In this document: piece by piece, positions 8,858-17,473 of the stretch | Layout: the number at the start of each line of letters is the position of its first letter | Numbering within the stretch: the stretch's first letter is position 1 | Source of the DNA: Candidatus Amarobacillus elongatus | GTDB lineage: Bacteria > Chloroflexota > Dehalococcoidia > Tepidiformales > Tepidiformaceae | Direction of reading: 5' to 3' | NCBI GenBank assembly: GCA_016703545.1 | Contig: JADJBX010000015.1 | Location: forward strand, 1-17,473 | Length of the DNA stretch: 17,473 nucleotides | The notes under the pieces: model-generated | What the model saw: only the letters and a program-made list of their open reading frames with translations | The model's database searches: none | What the model was told of the DNA's origin: nothing | Translations under genes and position numbers: made by a program

Positions 8858-10108
8858 GTGCATTCCGTTTCGAACCGGGGACTGAGGTGGGGAGCCGCCG
8901 CGGGCGTGCTCGTGCTTGCCGCGGCCATCCTCGCGCTGCTGCTGCGCCCGGCGGGCCGCGAGGGGCTCGCGCCGTTGCCGGCCGGGCTGCCGGCAACGCT
9001 CGAGCTCGGCATGGCCTCGGCGCCGGGAGGCGCGGCCGCGATGCGCGAGACGGCGCCCTTCGCGTACCGGTACCAGTACCTCGCGGGCGGCCCGGCCGAT
9101 GGCTGGACGACGTGGGAACCGGACGGCGAGTTCGTGACGTCGTACATCCGCGAATCGCGAACGAGCGGCATGACGCCCGTGTTCACGTATTACGTCCTCC
9201 AGCAGTCGGTGTCGGGCGACGGCAGCGAGCAGGCGAGGGTGGCGCGAGGCCTGGCCGATGCCACCACCATGGACGCATACCTGCGCAGCATCGAGCTGTT
9301 CTTCGAACGCGCGGGGCAAGCGGGCGGCACCGTCATCCTGCACGTGGAGCCCGACCTCTGGGGGTTCGGGCACCAGATCGCGAACGGAGACGATGCGGCA
9401 CGGGTGGCGGTGGCGATGCCGGCCGCGACCGGCCAGCCCTCGAACCTCGCGGGCCTGGCGCGGTCCATCGTGGCGCTCCGGGACCGGCTCGCCCCGGGGG
9501 TGCTGCTCGCGTACAGCCTGAGCAACTGGGGTACGGGGCATGACTTCACCTACGGCCACTTCACCGACGCCGAGGTGCGCGTGCTCGCCGAGAGCGAGGC
9601 CACCTTCTACCGGTCCCTCGGCGTCTCGTTCGACCTCGTCTTCGCCGAGTTCGCGGACCGCGACGCGGGCTACAAGCAGTTCGTGGAGAACGACCGGGGT
9701 GCGTCGTGGTGGGACGCGACCGATTTCGGCCAGCACGCCGCGTACATCGAAACCTTCGGCAAGCGCACGCAACTCCGGGCGATGCTGTGGCAGATCCCGT
9801 ACGGCAACACGCTGATGGCGGCGATGGACAACACGCGCGGCCACTACCAGGACAACCGCGTGGAGTGGCTGCTCGGCGAGCAGAACGCGGCACACCTGCG
9901 GCGGTACGCCGACGCGGGCGTCATCGCGCTCCTGTTCGGCCGTGGCGCGGACGGCGCGACGGACGCGCGAGACTCACAGGCGGACGGCGTCACGAACACG
10001 CGCGCCACCGACGCGAACGCGCTCCCCTCCCTCACGGCCGACGACGACGGCGGCTACTTCCGCTCGCGCGCGGCAGCCTACTACCAGGCAGCCCTGCCGC
10101 TGCGTTAG
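8858..10108 (+). CDS. Membrane-anchored or exported TIM-barrel hydrolase-like protein
   Basis: An intact 416-residue frame from GTG at 8858. Residues 9-30 form a positive lead and one hydrophobic helix (GAAAGVLVLAAAILALLL), so the protein is exported or tethered with its body outside. The body looks like a glycoside-hydrolase-type barrel: TPVFTYYVLQQS (106-117), GTVILHVEPDLWGFG (157-171), VLLAYSLSNWGTG (215-227), SFDLVFAEFADRD (257-269), RAMLWQIPYGN (307-317) and GVIALLFGRG (354-363). Strands ending in acidic residues (E164, E264) are candidate catalytic positions. I cannot assign a numbered GH family. Its place beside flippase and sugar genes suggests cutting or modifying an exported polysaccharide. 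The stop overlaps the helicase stop by 4 bases on opposite strands. Confidence 0.68.
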   Translation: MHSVSNRGLRWGAAAGVLVLAAAILALLLRPAGREGLAPLPAGLPATLELGMASAPGGAAAMRETAPFAYRYQYLAGGPADGWTTWEPDGEFVTSYIRESRTSGMTPVFTYYVLQQSVSGDGSEQARVARGLADATTMDAYLRSIELFFERAGQAGGTVILHVEPDLWGFGHQIANGDDAARVAVAMPAATGQPSNLAGLARSIVALRDRLAPGVLLAYSLSNWGTGHDFTYGHFTDAEVRVLAESEATFYRSLGVSFDLVFAEFADRDAGYKQFVENDRGASWWDATDFGQHAAYIETFGKRTQLRAMLWQIPYGNTLMAAMDNTRGHYQDNRVEWLLGEQNAAHLRRYADAGVIALLFGRGADGATDARDSQADGVTNTRATDANALPSLTADDDGGYFRSRAAAYYQAALPLR

Positions 10109-13100
10109 GGCGGCGAAGCGAACGCCGCGTCCACGACCGGCTGGAGCGCATCGGCAACCAGCCCTCGGTTGAGCGCATCGTGCTGCTGCTGGTTACGGTA
10201 AGTACGAATGCAGCCGTAGCAGGATGAATCCGCGCCGCATTCGCAGCGCCCCACGACATCCAGCGCGGCAGCGATGACACCGCCCGCATCCGCGAAGATT
10301 TCGCGCGCGAGGCCGGCGCCACCGGGGACGCTGTCGTAGAGCACAAACACCGTGTTGCCGCCTTCGATGTAGAAGGTGGTATCGAGGTCTTCCCGGCGAA
10401 TGTGCAGCGAGCGGGCAGCGCCCTCGGCGATCGCGCTGAGGACGCCCACCCGCTGGCTCAGTTGCTCGAGCGGCTCCCCGTGGGGGACGAACCCGGGCAG
10501 GACAAACTCGACGACATCCGTGCTGAACTTGTGGCCCAACGCCACGCGTTGGAGGTGCGTGTTTCCACACGGCCTTCCACTTTCCGGGTCATTGTGGCGT
10601 AGCTGAGCGCTCCGGCGGGGTGGCACCAGCGGGGCAAGACGTGCGAACCCGCACCGTTCACAGAACTGGAAGCCGCGCTTTCGTCCGGTGTTGAGGACCG
10701 CGAGCTCAGCGTGCCGCGCATACCTCCCGAGCAGGACGGGCTCGCAAGGCCCTACCTCCACCAACACCTTGCGGGCCTGCGGTGTGTCCTTGTGGTGCCG
10801 TACGAAATGGACGTCGGAAGCGAAGAGACGAAGCGGACGCTCGTCCCCCAACGACCGAGCATCCGGTTCGCCCGCAATGAACCCGTACATCGGCTCGATC
10901 ATAGGCAGCTCCTTGCGAACATCGCCGCCACAAAGCGGACAGGCGCCCCCAGTTTCCTGATCGAGTTCGATGCGGTGGCAGGAGTCGCACCGGACGTAGT
11001 CGCGCAGTGGGAGGGCCCTGTTGGGGAGCAGCCGTACCCCCGCTGAGACCCAGAGCTTCTTTGCGGCGACCACACCGGCTCCAGGGGCAAACTCCGAAAT
11101 CGCCACGCGCAGATCGCGGTCGAGGTCCAGCTGAGTTGCCTCCTTCGCCTGGAGGTGGTTCGTCTTGAGCGTGACCACGTCCACGGGGAATCCGTATTTC
11201 GGAAGCACGTTCCGAGCGGCCAGAAAGCCCAGGAGATACTGCGAGTGGACGCTGTTCAGCACATGTTGGTAATAGCCCGCTCGCCGGAATTCCTTAGCCT
11301 CGGCGGCCTCGGTCATCAGGCGCCCGAACGTTGCCTCGTCCTCGGCGACATCCCCTTCGGCCCGCCCCAGCGGTGAGTCCGGGTCAAGCAGTGCCTCGGC
11401 CCACTCCCAGGAGGAAACACCAAGGTCATTCTGCACGTCCTGCGGGACGACGCGGGCGAGTTCCGCCTGCAACTCGGGCTCTCGGCGTCGCAACCACTCA
11501 CGGAACTGCTCAAGGGCCTCCCCTCGATTCTCGATGAAGAAGCGGCCTACGTTCGTCCATCGATCACTGCCGGGCGGGAGCACCGTGCGAAAGAAGCGGG
11601 AGAGCGCGACCGAGTGCACGTGGCGACGCACCACGCGTTCGTTAGCGGCCGGCACCCGGGGCACAGGGACGCGGCCCGCCACGAGTTCGTCCGCGATTCG
11701 GAAGATGTGCTGGTCGTGCGGACGCAACTGGGCGTAGGAGAGGACGAAAGCGACGGCATCGCGCCTCCGGCCTGCCCGGCCGGCGCGCTGCACGTAGTTG
11801 GCCGCGGCGGGTGGGATGTTCCGCAAGAAGACAGTCTGCAGGTCCCCCACGTCGACGCCGAGTTCGAAGGTCGTGGAGCAACTGAGAACGTCAATGTCAC
11901 CGTCCAGGAACCGTTGCTGGATCTCTGCTGCCTGCCGTGCGGTCCACTGCGCGGTGTGCTCCTCCACACGCATCGACCCGCCGCCAGCGGATTGATAGGT
12001 GAAGCGATAGTGGTCGTCTTCGTCCGGCCGACGGGGTTCCATTGTCCCCTGGCAGCGCAGCGCAGGGCATACGCCAAGGACGGAGCGTCCAGCACGCAGG
12101 CCGCAATGGCTGCACCCGAGGAGCCCATCCGACGGCTCCTCCCACTCCCAGAACGCGTAGTCCGGCTGGTACCGCGTCCCTGTTTTCTGGTCATTCGTGG
12201 CCACCATGTAGGGGGCAAGCAGGGCGCCCGGGCGCGTGATGCCCTGCCAAATGAACTGAAGCAAATTGACTGCCGCAACACGTGCTCCCCCGAGGTCGCC
12301 GATTCCCTTCCGACTGAGCACGCGAATGAGGTAATCGGTGCGGCGATTCCGTGCCGACGCCGAGGCAGGCACCCAGGCGGCCGTACGGGACGGCGCATGT
12401 GAACTGGCTTCCCGGACGAAGGACGGCCGGTTCCGCGGTGCAAAGATGGCGTTGGTATGATCAACGCCATCTGGGAACGTCATCACCTGTGCGTCCACGA
12501 GCGTCAGCATCAGTGTCTCAATGACGGTCCAGGCTTCATCGTCATCGAGTTCCCACGGAAAGGCCCGCATCTCGGCCGGTGCTTTCCATTTTGCCGGGCG
12601 CCGCAGACGCCGCACCGCAAGGCCCACGCCCTCGAGCGATTGACGCCTGTCCATCGCTGTCATCTCAGCCGTGAGCCAGCTCATGGCGGTTCGCCGCCGC
12701 TCCACGGTCGACATCCGGACGTCGAAGAAGCCAGCCTGCTCGGCGAGGGTCCGGAGTTCTTTCGCGACGTCCTCCATCGCGACGGGACCCCCCTCGACTC
12801 GCCAATTGTGCCGGAGCGCTTCCAGGATGAGCCTTCGGCGGCTCACCTTGGCATAGGTACGCTCGAGGTACACCGCGAAGAAGGCGGCATCCTGCCGGCT
12901 ATCCGCGAACGAGATGAACTTCCCACCGTCGGTATCGCCGCCGGCGTTCAATTGGTCGTAGAGGGTCGAGGCCAGGACAGCAGGCGGAGCGTCGGTACCC
13001 AGCCGAAGACGCGATGGTCCGCCCATGGACGATGTCGCCGAGCAGTTGAGGCACCGGATGGACTTGCTGGAATGAGTGCGCAACGCCATTCGGAATCGGC

Positions 13101-14820
13101 GGCGGGACGCGGGAGGGCACGCACACCCGGGGTCGCTCTCCCCCAACCGCCAGCAATAGGTACAGGCGACGAGTTCCTCATCGGCAGGCGGGCGGCGGCT
13201 GCTCCGCCAGCCGCTTCGTCACCGTCCGATTCGGCGAATTCGTCGTCGTCGGACGCGGATTCGCCCGAGGAGGGGGCCATGTACTTGACGGGGCTGTCAG
13301 CAACGTCCGGAAGGTTGTCGAATTGGCCATCGGCCCTCTTGAAGCTGACCTCGCGGGCGCCACTCACGATACCCCGCAAGTACCACTGGTTGCACCGCCG
13401 GCAGGTGGCGAGCTCCATCATCGGAGCGTGCTCTCCGCATTCGGGGCAGTGACGATCCGAGACGAGGGAGATGCGAGGCAGTCCGTCCGGCGCATGCGGC
13501 CGAAGGCAGACGGCGGGACCTTCGATCGCCCGCACGAAGGTGTGGTAGCGGGCGTTGAGAATCGCATGGTCGTCGCCGGCACGGCGGTGCGTGGCCAGGC
13601 TCTCCACGAGTGCGGTCGTCTGTTCTGTCGCATCCGAGCGACCGGGGAACAACGAAGCGGCCAACGACTCCGCGCGCGTCGGCCGTTCGACGAGCGCGTT
13701 AAGCAGCGCCTGGGCCTCCGGGATGCGGAGGAGGGCCTCGGCGCGGTCGCCGGCAGCGTCCAGCGCCAGCGCACGGTCCAGCGTCATGGCACGATCCGGG
13801 GCAGGCAGCACCCGGGCTTTCCAACGTCCCGAGATGACATCCTGCCGCGCGGAATCCTTCCAAGTCGTATTCGAATCGAGCACCGAACAGCTTCGTGGCG
13901 AACGAGGCCACCTGCGGGAAGCTCTTCTCGCCAGACCCCAACGTTGCCGACGTACCGATGCAGCACACCTCATCGGCGGCTCGGCCGATCCGGTCGAACA
14001 GGCGTCGCAGGAGCATGCCGAGTTCCAGGGCCAGGGCGCCGTCATAGGAGTGCACTTCGTCCAGGACGACAAATCGCCACCCATTACCGTCGTGCTCGAA
14101 GAGCAGCGAATCCCAGGGCGCATGAGCAGGTACTCAAGCATCGTAATTCGTCAGCAGGATGTTCGGTGGCGTCGACTGCATCTGGTCGCGGCTGATGGCT
14201 CGTTCCGAGGTCGCAGGCGGCAGGCCCTGGGCTCGACGCTCTTCCGCGGCTCGCTGATAGCGCCAGGTGTCCCCGTGTACCGCCCGAAGGTGATCTCGGG
14301 ACGATTATGCAGGAGTTCCCGCAGGCGCTTCAGCTGGTCGTTCGCCAGGGCGTTCAGGGGGTAGAGAATCAGCGCCCTCACACCAGGGCCAAGCGTCCCC
14401 GCCTCATGTTCCCGGAGAAGGGAATCGATGATTGGAACGAGGAACGCCTCGGTCTTGCCGCTCCCCGTGCCGGTGGAAACGACGAGATTCCTTCGCTTCC
14501 CGTTAACGTGGCGGACGGCTGTCTCCTGGTGGAAGTAGGGGGCGGTCGATGGGCAGAGCCGCCTCCATCCGCCGTTCGAGCCACGTTTGGCAAAGCTGTC
14601 CCATCCTCGACCAGTTCGCGGATGGAGCGCCCGGCCTCGAACGGCGGTGAGGACTCCAGGATCGGGCCCGCGATCGGCAGGTCGCGTCCGCCATGCGTCC
14701 CCAGGCTCTTCGCATTGCCTCGTTCAGTCCGGGGTCGTTGGTACGTATGACCGAGCGGAGGTACCGCCCGTAGGAGGATTCGATTTCGTTTCGTGTGGCG
14801 ATGGGGTCCAGGCGGGTCAT
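10105..14820 (-). CDS. Large DEVH-box helicase with C-terminal DUF1998 (DruE/MrfA-like)
   Basis: A superfamily 2 helicase of about 1570 residues. ATG at 14820 begins TRLDPIATRNEIESSYGRYL. RPL then YFHQETAV is the Q-motif region. Walker A STGTGSGKTEAF is near residue 120, LILYPLNALANDQLKRL is motif Ia, and NY-MLEYLLMRP follows. LDEVHSYDGALALEL (motif II, about residue 254) and IGTSATLG (motif III, about 290) complete the first RecA domain. A long middle part has zinc-type pairs CPECGEH, CRRCNQWY and CLNC. KFISFADSRQDAAFF lies near residue 640, a CSHCG/CPALRC pair follows, then motif V FELGVDVGDL (about 985) and motif VI QRAGRAGRR (about 1012). The C-terminus has a CDSC/CPLCGG pair and the DUF1998 cluster CECGADSSCYGCIRTYRNQ with SVPGGAGLA. 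Slips occur near 14690, 14590, 14540, 14260, 14150, 13860 and 13200; 10105-13146 is unbroken. It is much longer than MrfA/YprA (about 750) and close to DruE. Coupled to the upstream gene by ATGA. Confidence 0.9.
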
Positions 14821-17473
14821 TTGTCGAACCTCTCGGCCACGATCAGCTCCCCGGCGCAAATGTCATGTGCATGCAGTTCAGGGAACGCGAGCCGGAGGTA
14901 CCCAGACAGGGGTCGTTCAGGTCCCTTGGGGCAGATACCTCTGGCTACGAGCCGCGTTTCGAAGGCAAGCGCCAGCGACATCGCGGGGAGACGCGCGAAT
15001 CCATCCCCGGCCCCCGGAAACTCGCGGACCCCGCAGTAGTCGTAGCCCAATCGGGCGGTCAGGTCCCTCACGCAAGGACTGGTAGTGGGCCAACAAGCCC
15101 TGCGTGATCCTGTTGGCAGCTTCGGACAATTCGCCAGCAGCGCCAGCCAATCCAAAGAGGGGAGCTTTCGTATTCTCGATGCACGCTTCCCAGCCTGCCT
15201 CCGTAAGTCGCACCGTCTCCGTAACATCCCTTGGCGCGTGGGTCTGGCTGGTCGAGCCGGCGTGGAAGTGGCTGAGGTGCCCGACGGCGGCGGCGCGCGC
15301 GTGACGCGAGGTGAGGTCGCCCCGGGCGACACCCAAGTAGGCGCGGCACCGCTCTTCCGCGTCTGGCTCGAGGCTCGCCAGATCGAAAACGGCGCCCAGC
15401 GGTGGCCAAAGTGCCCAGAGGCCGGCCCGTGCCGCCGAAGGCACCCGCCCGCAGGCTCGCCAGGCGCTGCGCCAACGCGGGATGTTCAGCTTCTCAACAA
15501 ACTCGGTCAGCTCCGGCCTGCGGGGTGCGGTGGCCAGCGCGCAAAGGAACGGTGCGACATCCACCCTTGTGTCCCCGAGCGCGGGCTGCAGGAGATGCCA
15601 GGCGGGGGCCTCCCACCCGGGGACCAGGTCACTCGATAGCACGCCGGTGAGCAGGGAAAGGAGCTCCTCCGCCTCATCCGGGCTGTTCTCGATGCGCGCC
15701 GCCAGGGCACGCAGGTGGCTGCTATCCATGGGCCGGGCGAGGTTCGCTCGAGAAGGCCGGCGACCGTTCGCGGCAGGCCGTGGAGGTATTGGTCCTGTTC
15801 CGACTCGTTCCCGACGGACAGCCAACGCGAGTACAACCTGGCGCTACCGGCCCAGCTATCTTCGAAGTAGACCTCGAATCGGAACCGCCCCAGCCAGTTG
15901 GCCAGGCCCGGGAAGCGCGCCTGCCAGCGCCCCGGGGCTGGCTCATCAACGTCGACCGGTTCGATCGCTTCCCATTGCGACCAGGCGCTCTTCAGCCGCG
16001 CGCTGAGGTTCCCGCCGCTGTGCTTTTGCTCCCACGTGAAGACCAAATCGGTGTCATCGAACACGACGGCCAGACTGGAGACCTTCGGTGGATCGAACGT
16101 CGTACCGACGAGCGCCGCAGTGGCTCACCGCCAGGACGGGGAGCACGAGCCTGAATTGGTGGTACGCGGCGCCCGATGCACGGATCGTGTCGGCGAAACG
16201 GCTCACGGGAACCCTGCCGCGGCCCGTCGTGGATACCACCTCGGATTGCAGGACCGACTCCGAATTCGAGCCGATGAGGTGGACCTCCAGGCGGAGGCTC
16301 GGGGGAGCTTCCACTTCCAGAGTCCACCGGTCGCGTTCGAGAAGCTCGGAACTCGCGCGCGTCAGGATTCGATGCTCCGCCTTTGCGACCCCCTGATCGC
16401 GCCATCGCCAGTGCACCGTTGGCAGCGAGATGACGGCGGAGGTAGTTCTCCCACTGCGAGGGTCACGAATCGTGAAGGGCACGCGGCCGTTGCGGTTCCG
16501 ATCTTCGAGTAGCCACCCGCCTCCGTCGCGAGTCGCGAGGTCGCGATCTTCAAGGACCTGCAGGTCGCCGTCCGTTTCGACAAGCACCTGCCGGGGGCCA
16601 TGTTCGATCCGGCAATCGCTGGCGCGTCAGCGCCAATGAACTCCATTGCCGGCAGCAGGTGAAGAGCGTGTTTGGTGGCCCTGTCGAGGTGGCCCGGCCA
16701 CCTCCAGGTCCACGTGAACACATCTTCGTTGGGAATCAGGTCGGCCAGGGGAACCCGCCAGTTGCCTTCAGCTGCGTGGTAGCGGGCCTTCAATTCCGCG
16801 GGCGAAGCAATGAACGATGCCTCTCCGCTTCGCACTGATAGACGCCAACGCCAGAGGTCCGCCTCGGCGTCACCTTCAGCATTTCGCCCCGGCGGAAGGA
16901 GGACATCGGGGAGCGCCTGTTCGAAGGCGAGCACGCCATCGTCAACGGCTCGCAGGAACGAGGGAAGCGCCCCAGGGGCGAGGCGCGCCCGCGGAGGCTC
17001 GCGGACGAGCGTGAACTCTCGGCCACCGATACGGAGGTAGCTTCCTCCCGCAACCCCAATCCTTCGGCGACCATCCGCCCCCATGCCCCCGATGGAGTGC
17101 GCGGTGACTCCATCGCAACGAGTTCGCCGTCCGTCTCCGGCGCGAAGTCCGAATCGCGCAAGACGTACCAGGCTTCGCCCTCAAGGTAATCTCGCGCGGG
17201 ACGGGCGCGCAGGGTCGTCGCCGAGAAGAACACAACCGGATGTTCGCGCGAGAGCGACGGCAGATTCCACGAGGCGACGGAGCGCCCGGCGGAGTCGACC
17301 AGTGCCGCCTGCAGTGCCACGAATGGGCCATCCAGCTCGTGCCGCATGCTCATGCCCACGCGCTGCCAGAGCGGGACGGTGGCGCGGTAATCCGCGGGAA
17401 CGCCGCCGGCCCGCGTCACGCGCCAGGTGAGATCCTCCGAACCCGTTAGTTGATAGGGAAGGTCGACGAACAC
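14817..17473 (-). CDS. Large unknown protein upstream of and coupled to the helicase (N-terminus outside window, frameshifted)
   Basis: I do not recognise a family. At least 885 residues are present and the N-terminus lies beyond the right edge. Pieces in order: DLPYQLTGSEDLTWRV and WQRVGMSMRHELDGPFVAL; YLRIGGREFTLVREPPRARL; a stretch with FTWTWRWPGHLDRATKHAL; WTLEVEAPPSLRLEVHLIG; DDTDLVFTWEQKHSGG; FRFEVYFEDSWAGSARLYS. The first two thirds are rich in beta strands with many Trp and Arg, like a chain of immunoglobulin-type modules. The last third is helical (SSHLRALAARIENSPDEAEEL, then LTEFVEKLNIPRW) and ends ICAGELIVAERFDK. There are no Cys clusters, Walker motifs, or nuclease or methylase motifs. 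Slips near 17050, 16620, 16110, 15740 and 15070 join well across frames. A separate gene starting at ATG 15729 cannot be excluded. Its TGA overlaps the helicase ATG. The position parallels DruH in Druantia type III; homology is unproven. Confidence 0.75.

Noticed and set aside
8695..9895. Open minus-strand extension of the flippase frame region, giving a very long apparent ORF (7061-9895)
   Set aside because: The part beyond 8694 is His/Arg-rich antisense text opposite the intact hydrolase-like gene. The flippase has a good ATG at 8694 in the other frame.
11614..12402. 262-residue plus-strand ORF
   Set aside because: It is antisense to helicase motifs V and VI and has no family-like features.
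12457..13452. 331-residue plus-strand ORF
   Set aside because: It lies antisense to the helicase, whose motifs on the minus strand are unmistakable.
10105..14820. Call the helicase MrfA/YprA (mitomycin repair)
   Set aside because: Domain order agrees, but it is about twice as long, has extra zinc pairs and is coupled to a large unknown gene, so a DruE-like label fits better. A firm name needs a profile search.

Overview
High-GC bacterial DNA in which nearly every base is coding. Protein families and codon use suggest a Chloroflexota-like or other high-GC bacterium, but nothing in the window fixes the taxon. Most genes are split by single-base frameshifts. Both sides of each break still read as the same conserved protein, so these look like sequencing or assembly indels rather than real gene decay. 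Only the gene at 8858-10108 and the 3-kb C-terminal part of the helicase (10105-13146) read through without a break.

Layout. 1-373 (+): C-terminal end of a glycerol-3-phosphate dehydrogenase. 351-1196 (+): Sir2-type NAD-dependent deacylase, heavily frameshifted. 1213-1783 (+): poorly resolved membrane protein. 1766-3838 (-): a TetR repressor, ABC ATPase and ABC-2 permease cassette joined by 4-base GTGA overlaps. It has three GAATTC-centred boxes at exact 16-bp steps over the repressor start. 3931-5780 (+): two overlapping nucleotide-sugar short-chain dehydrogenases, a UDP-glucuronate decarboxylase type and a UDP-glucose 4-epimerase type. 5855-7098 (+): SAM methyltransferase with an apparent PqqD-like C-terminal domain. 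7061-8694 (-): polysaccharide flippase. 8858-10108 (+): membrane-anchored or exported TIM-barrel hydrolase-like protein. 3931-10108 therefore looks like a surface-polysaccharide module.

10105-17473 (-): a two-gene unit running off the window's right edge. The upstream gene encodes at least about 885 residues of a protein I cannot assign. It ends in a 4-base ATGA overlap with a roughly 1570-residue DEVH-box helicase ending in DUF1998. This helicase type and length match the large DruE helicases of Druantia antiphage systems and their relatives (DISARM DrmA/DrmB, Dpd helicases, MrfA/YprA). The pair, one large unknown protein plus one large DUF1998 helicase, recalls the two-gene Druantia type III layout and is the best candidate here for a divergent or undescribed defence system. 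No RNA genes, CRISPR arrays, insertion sequences or integrases were seen.
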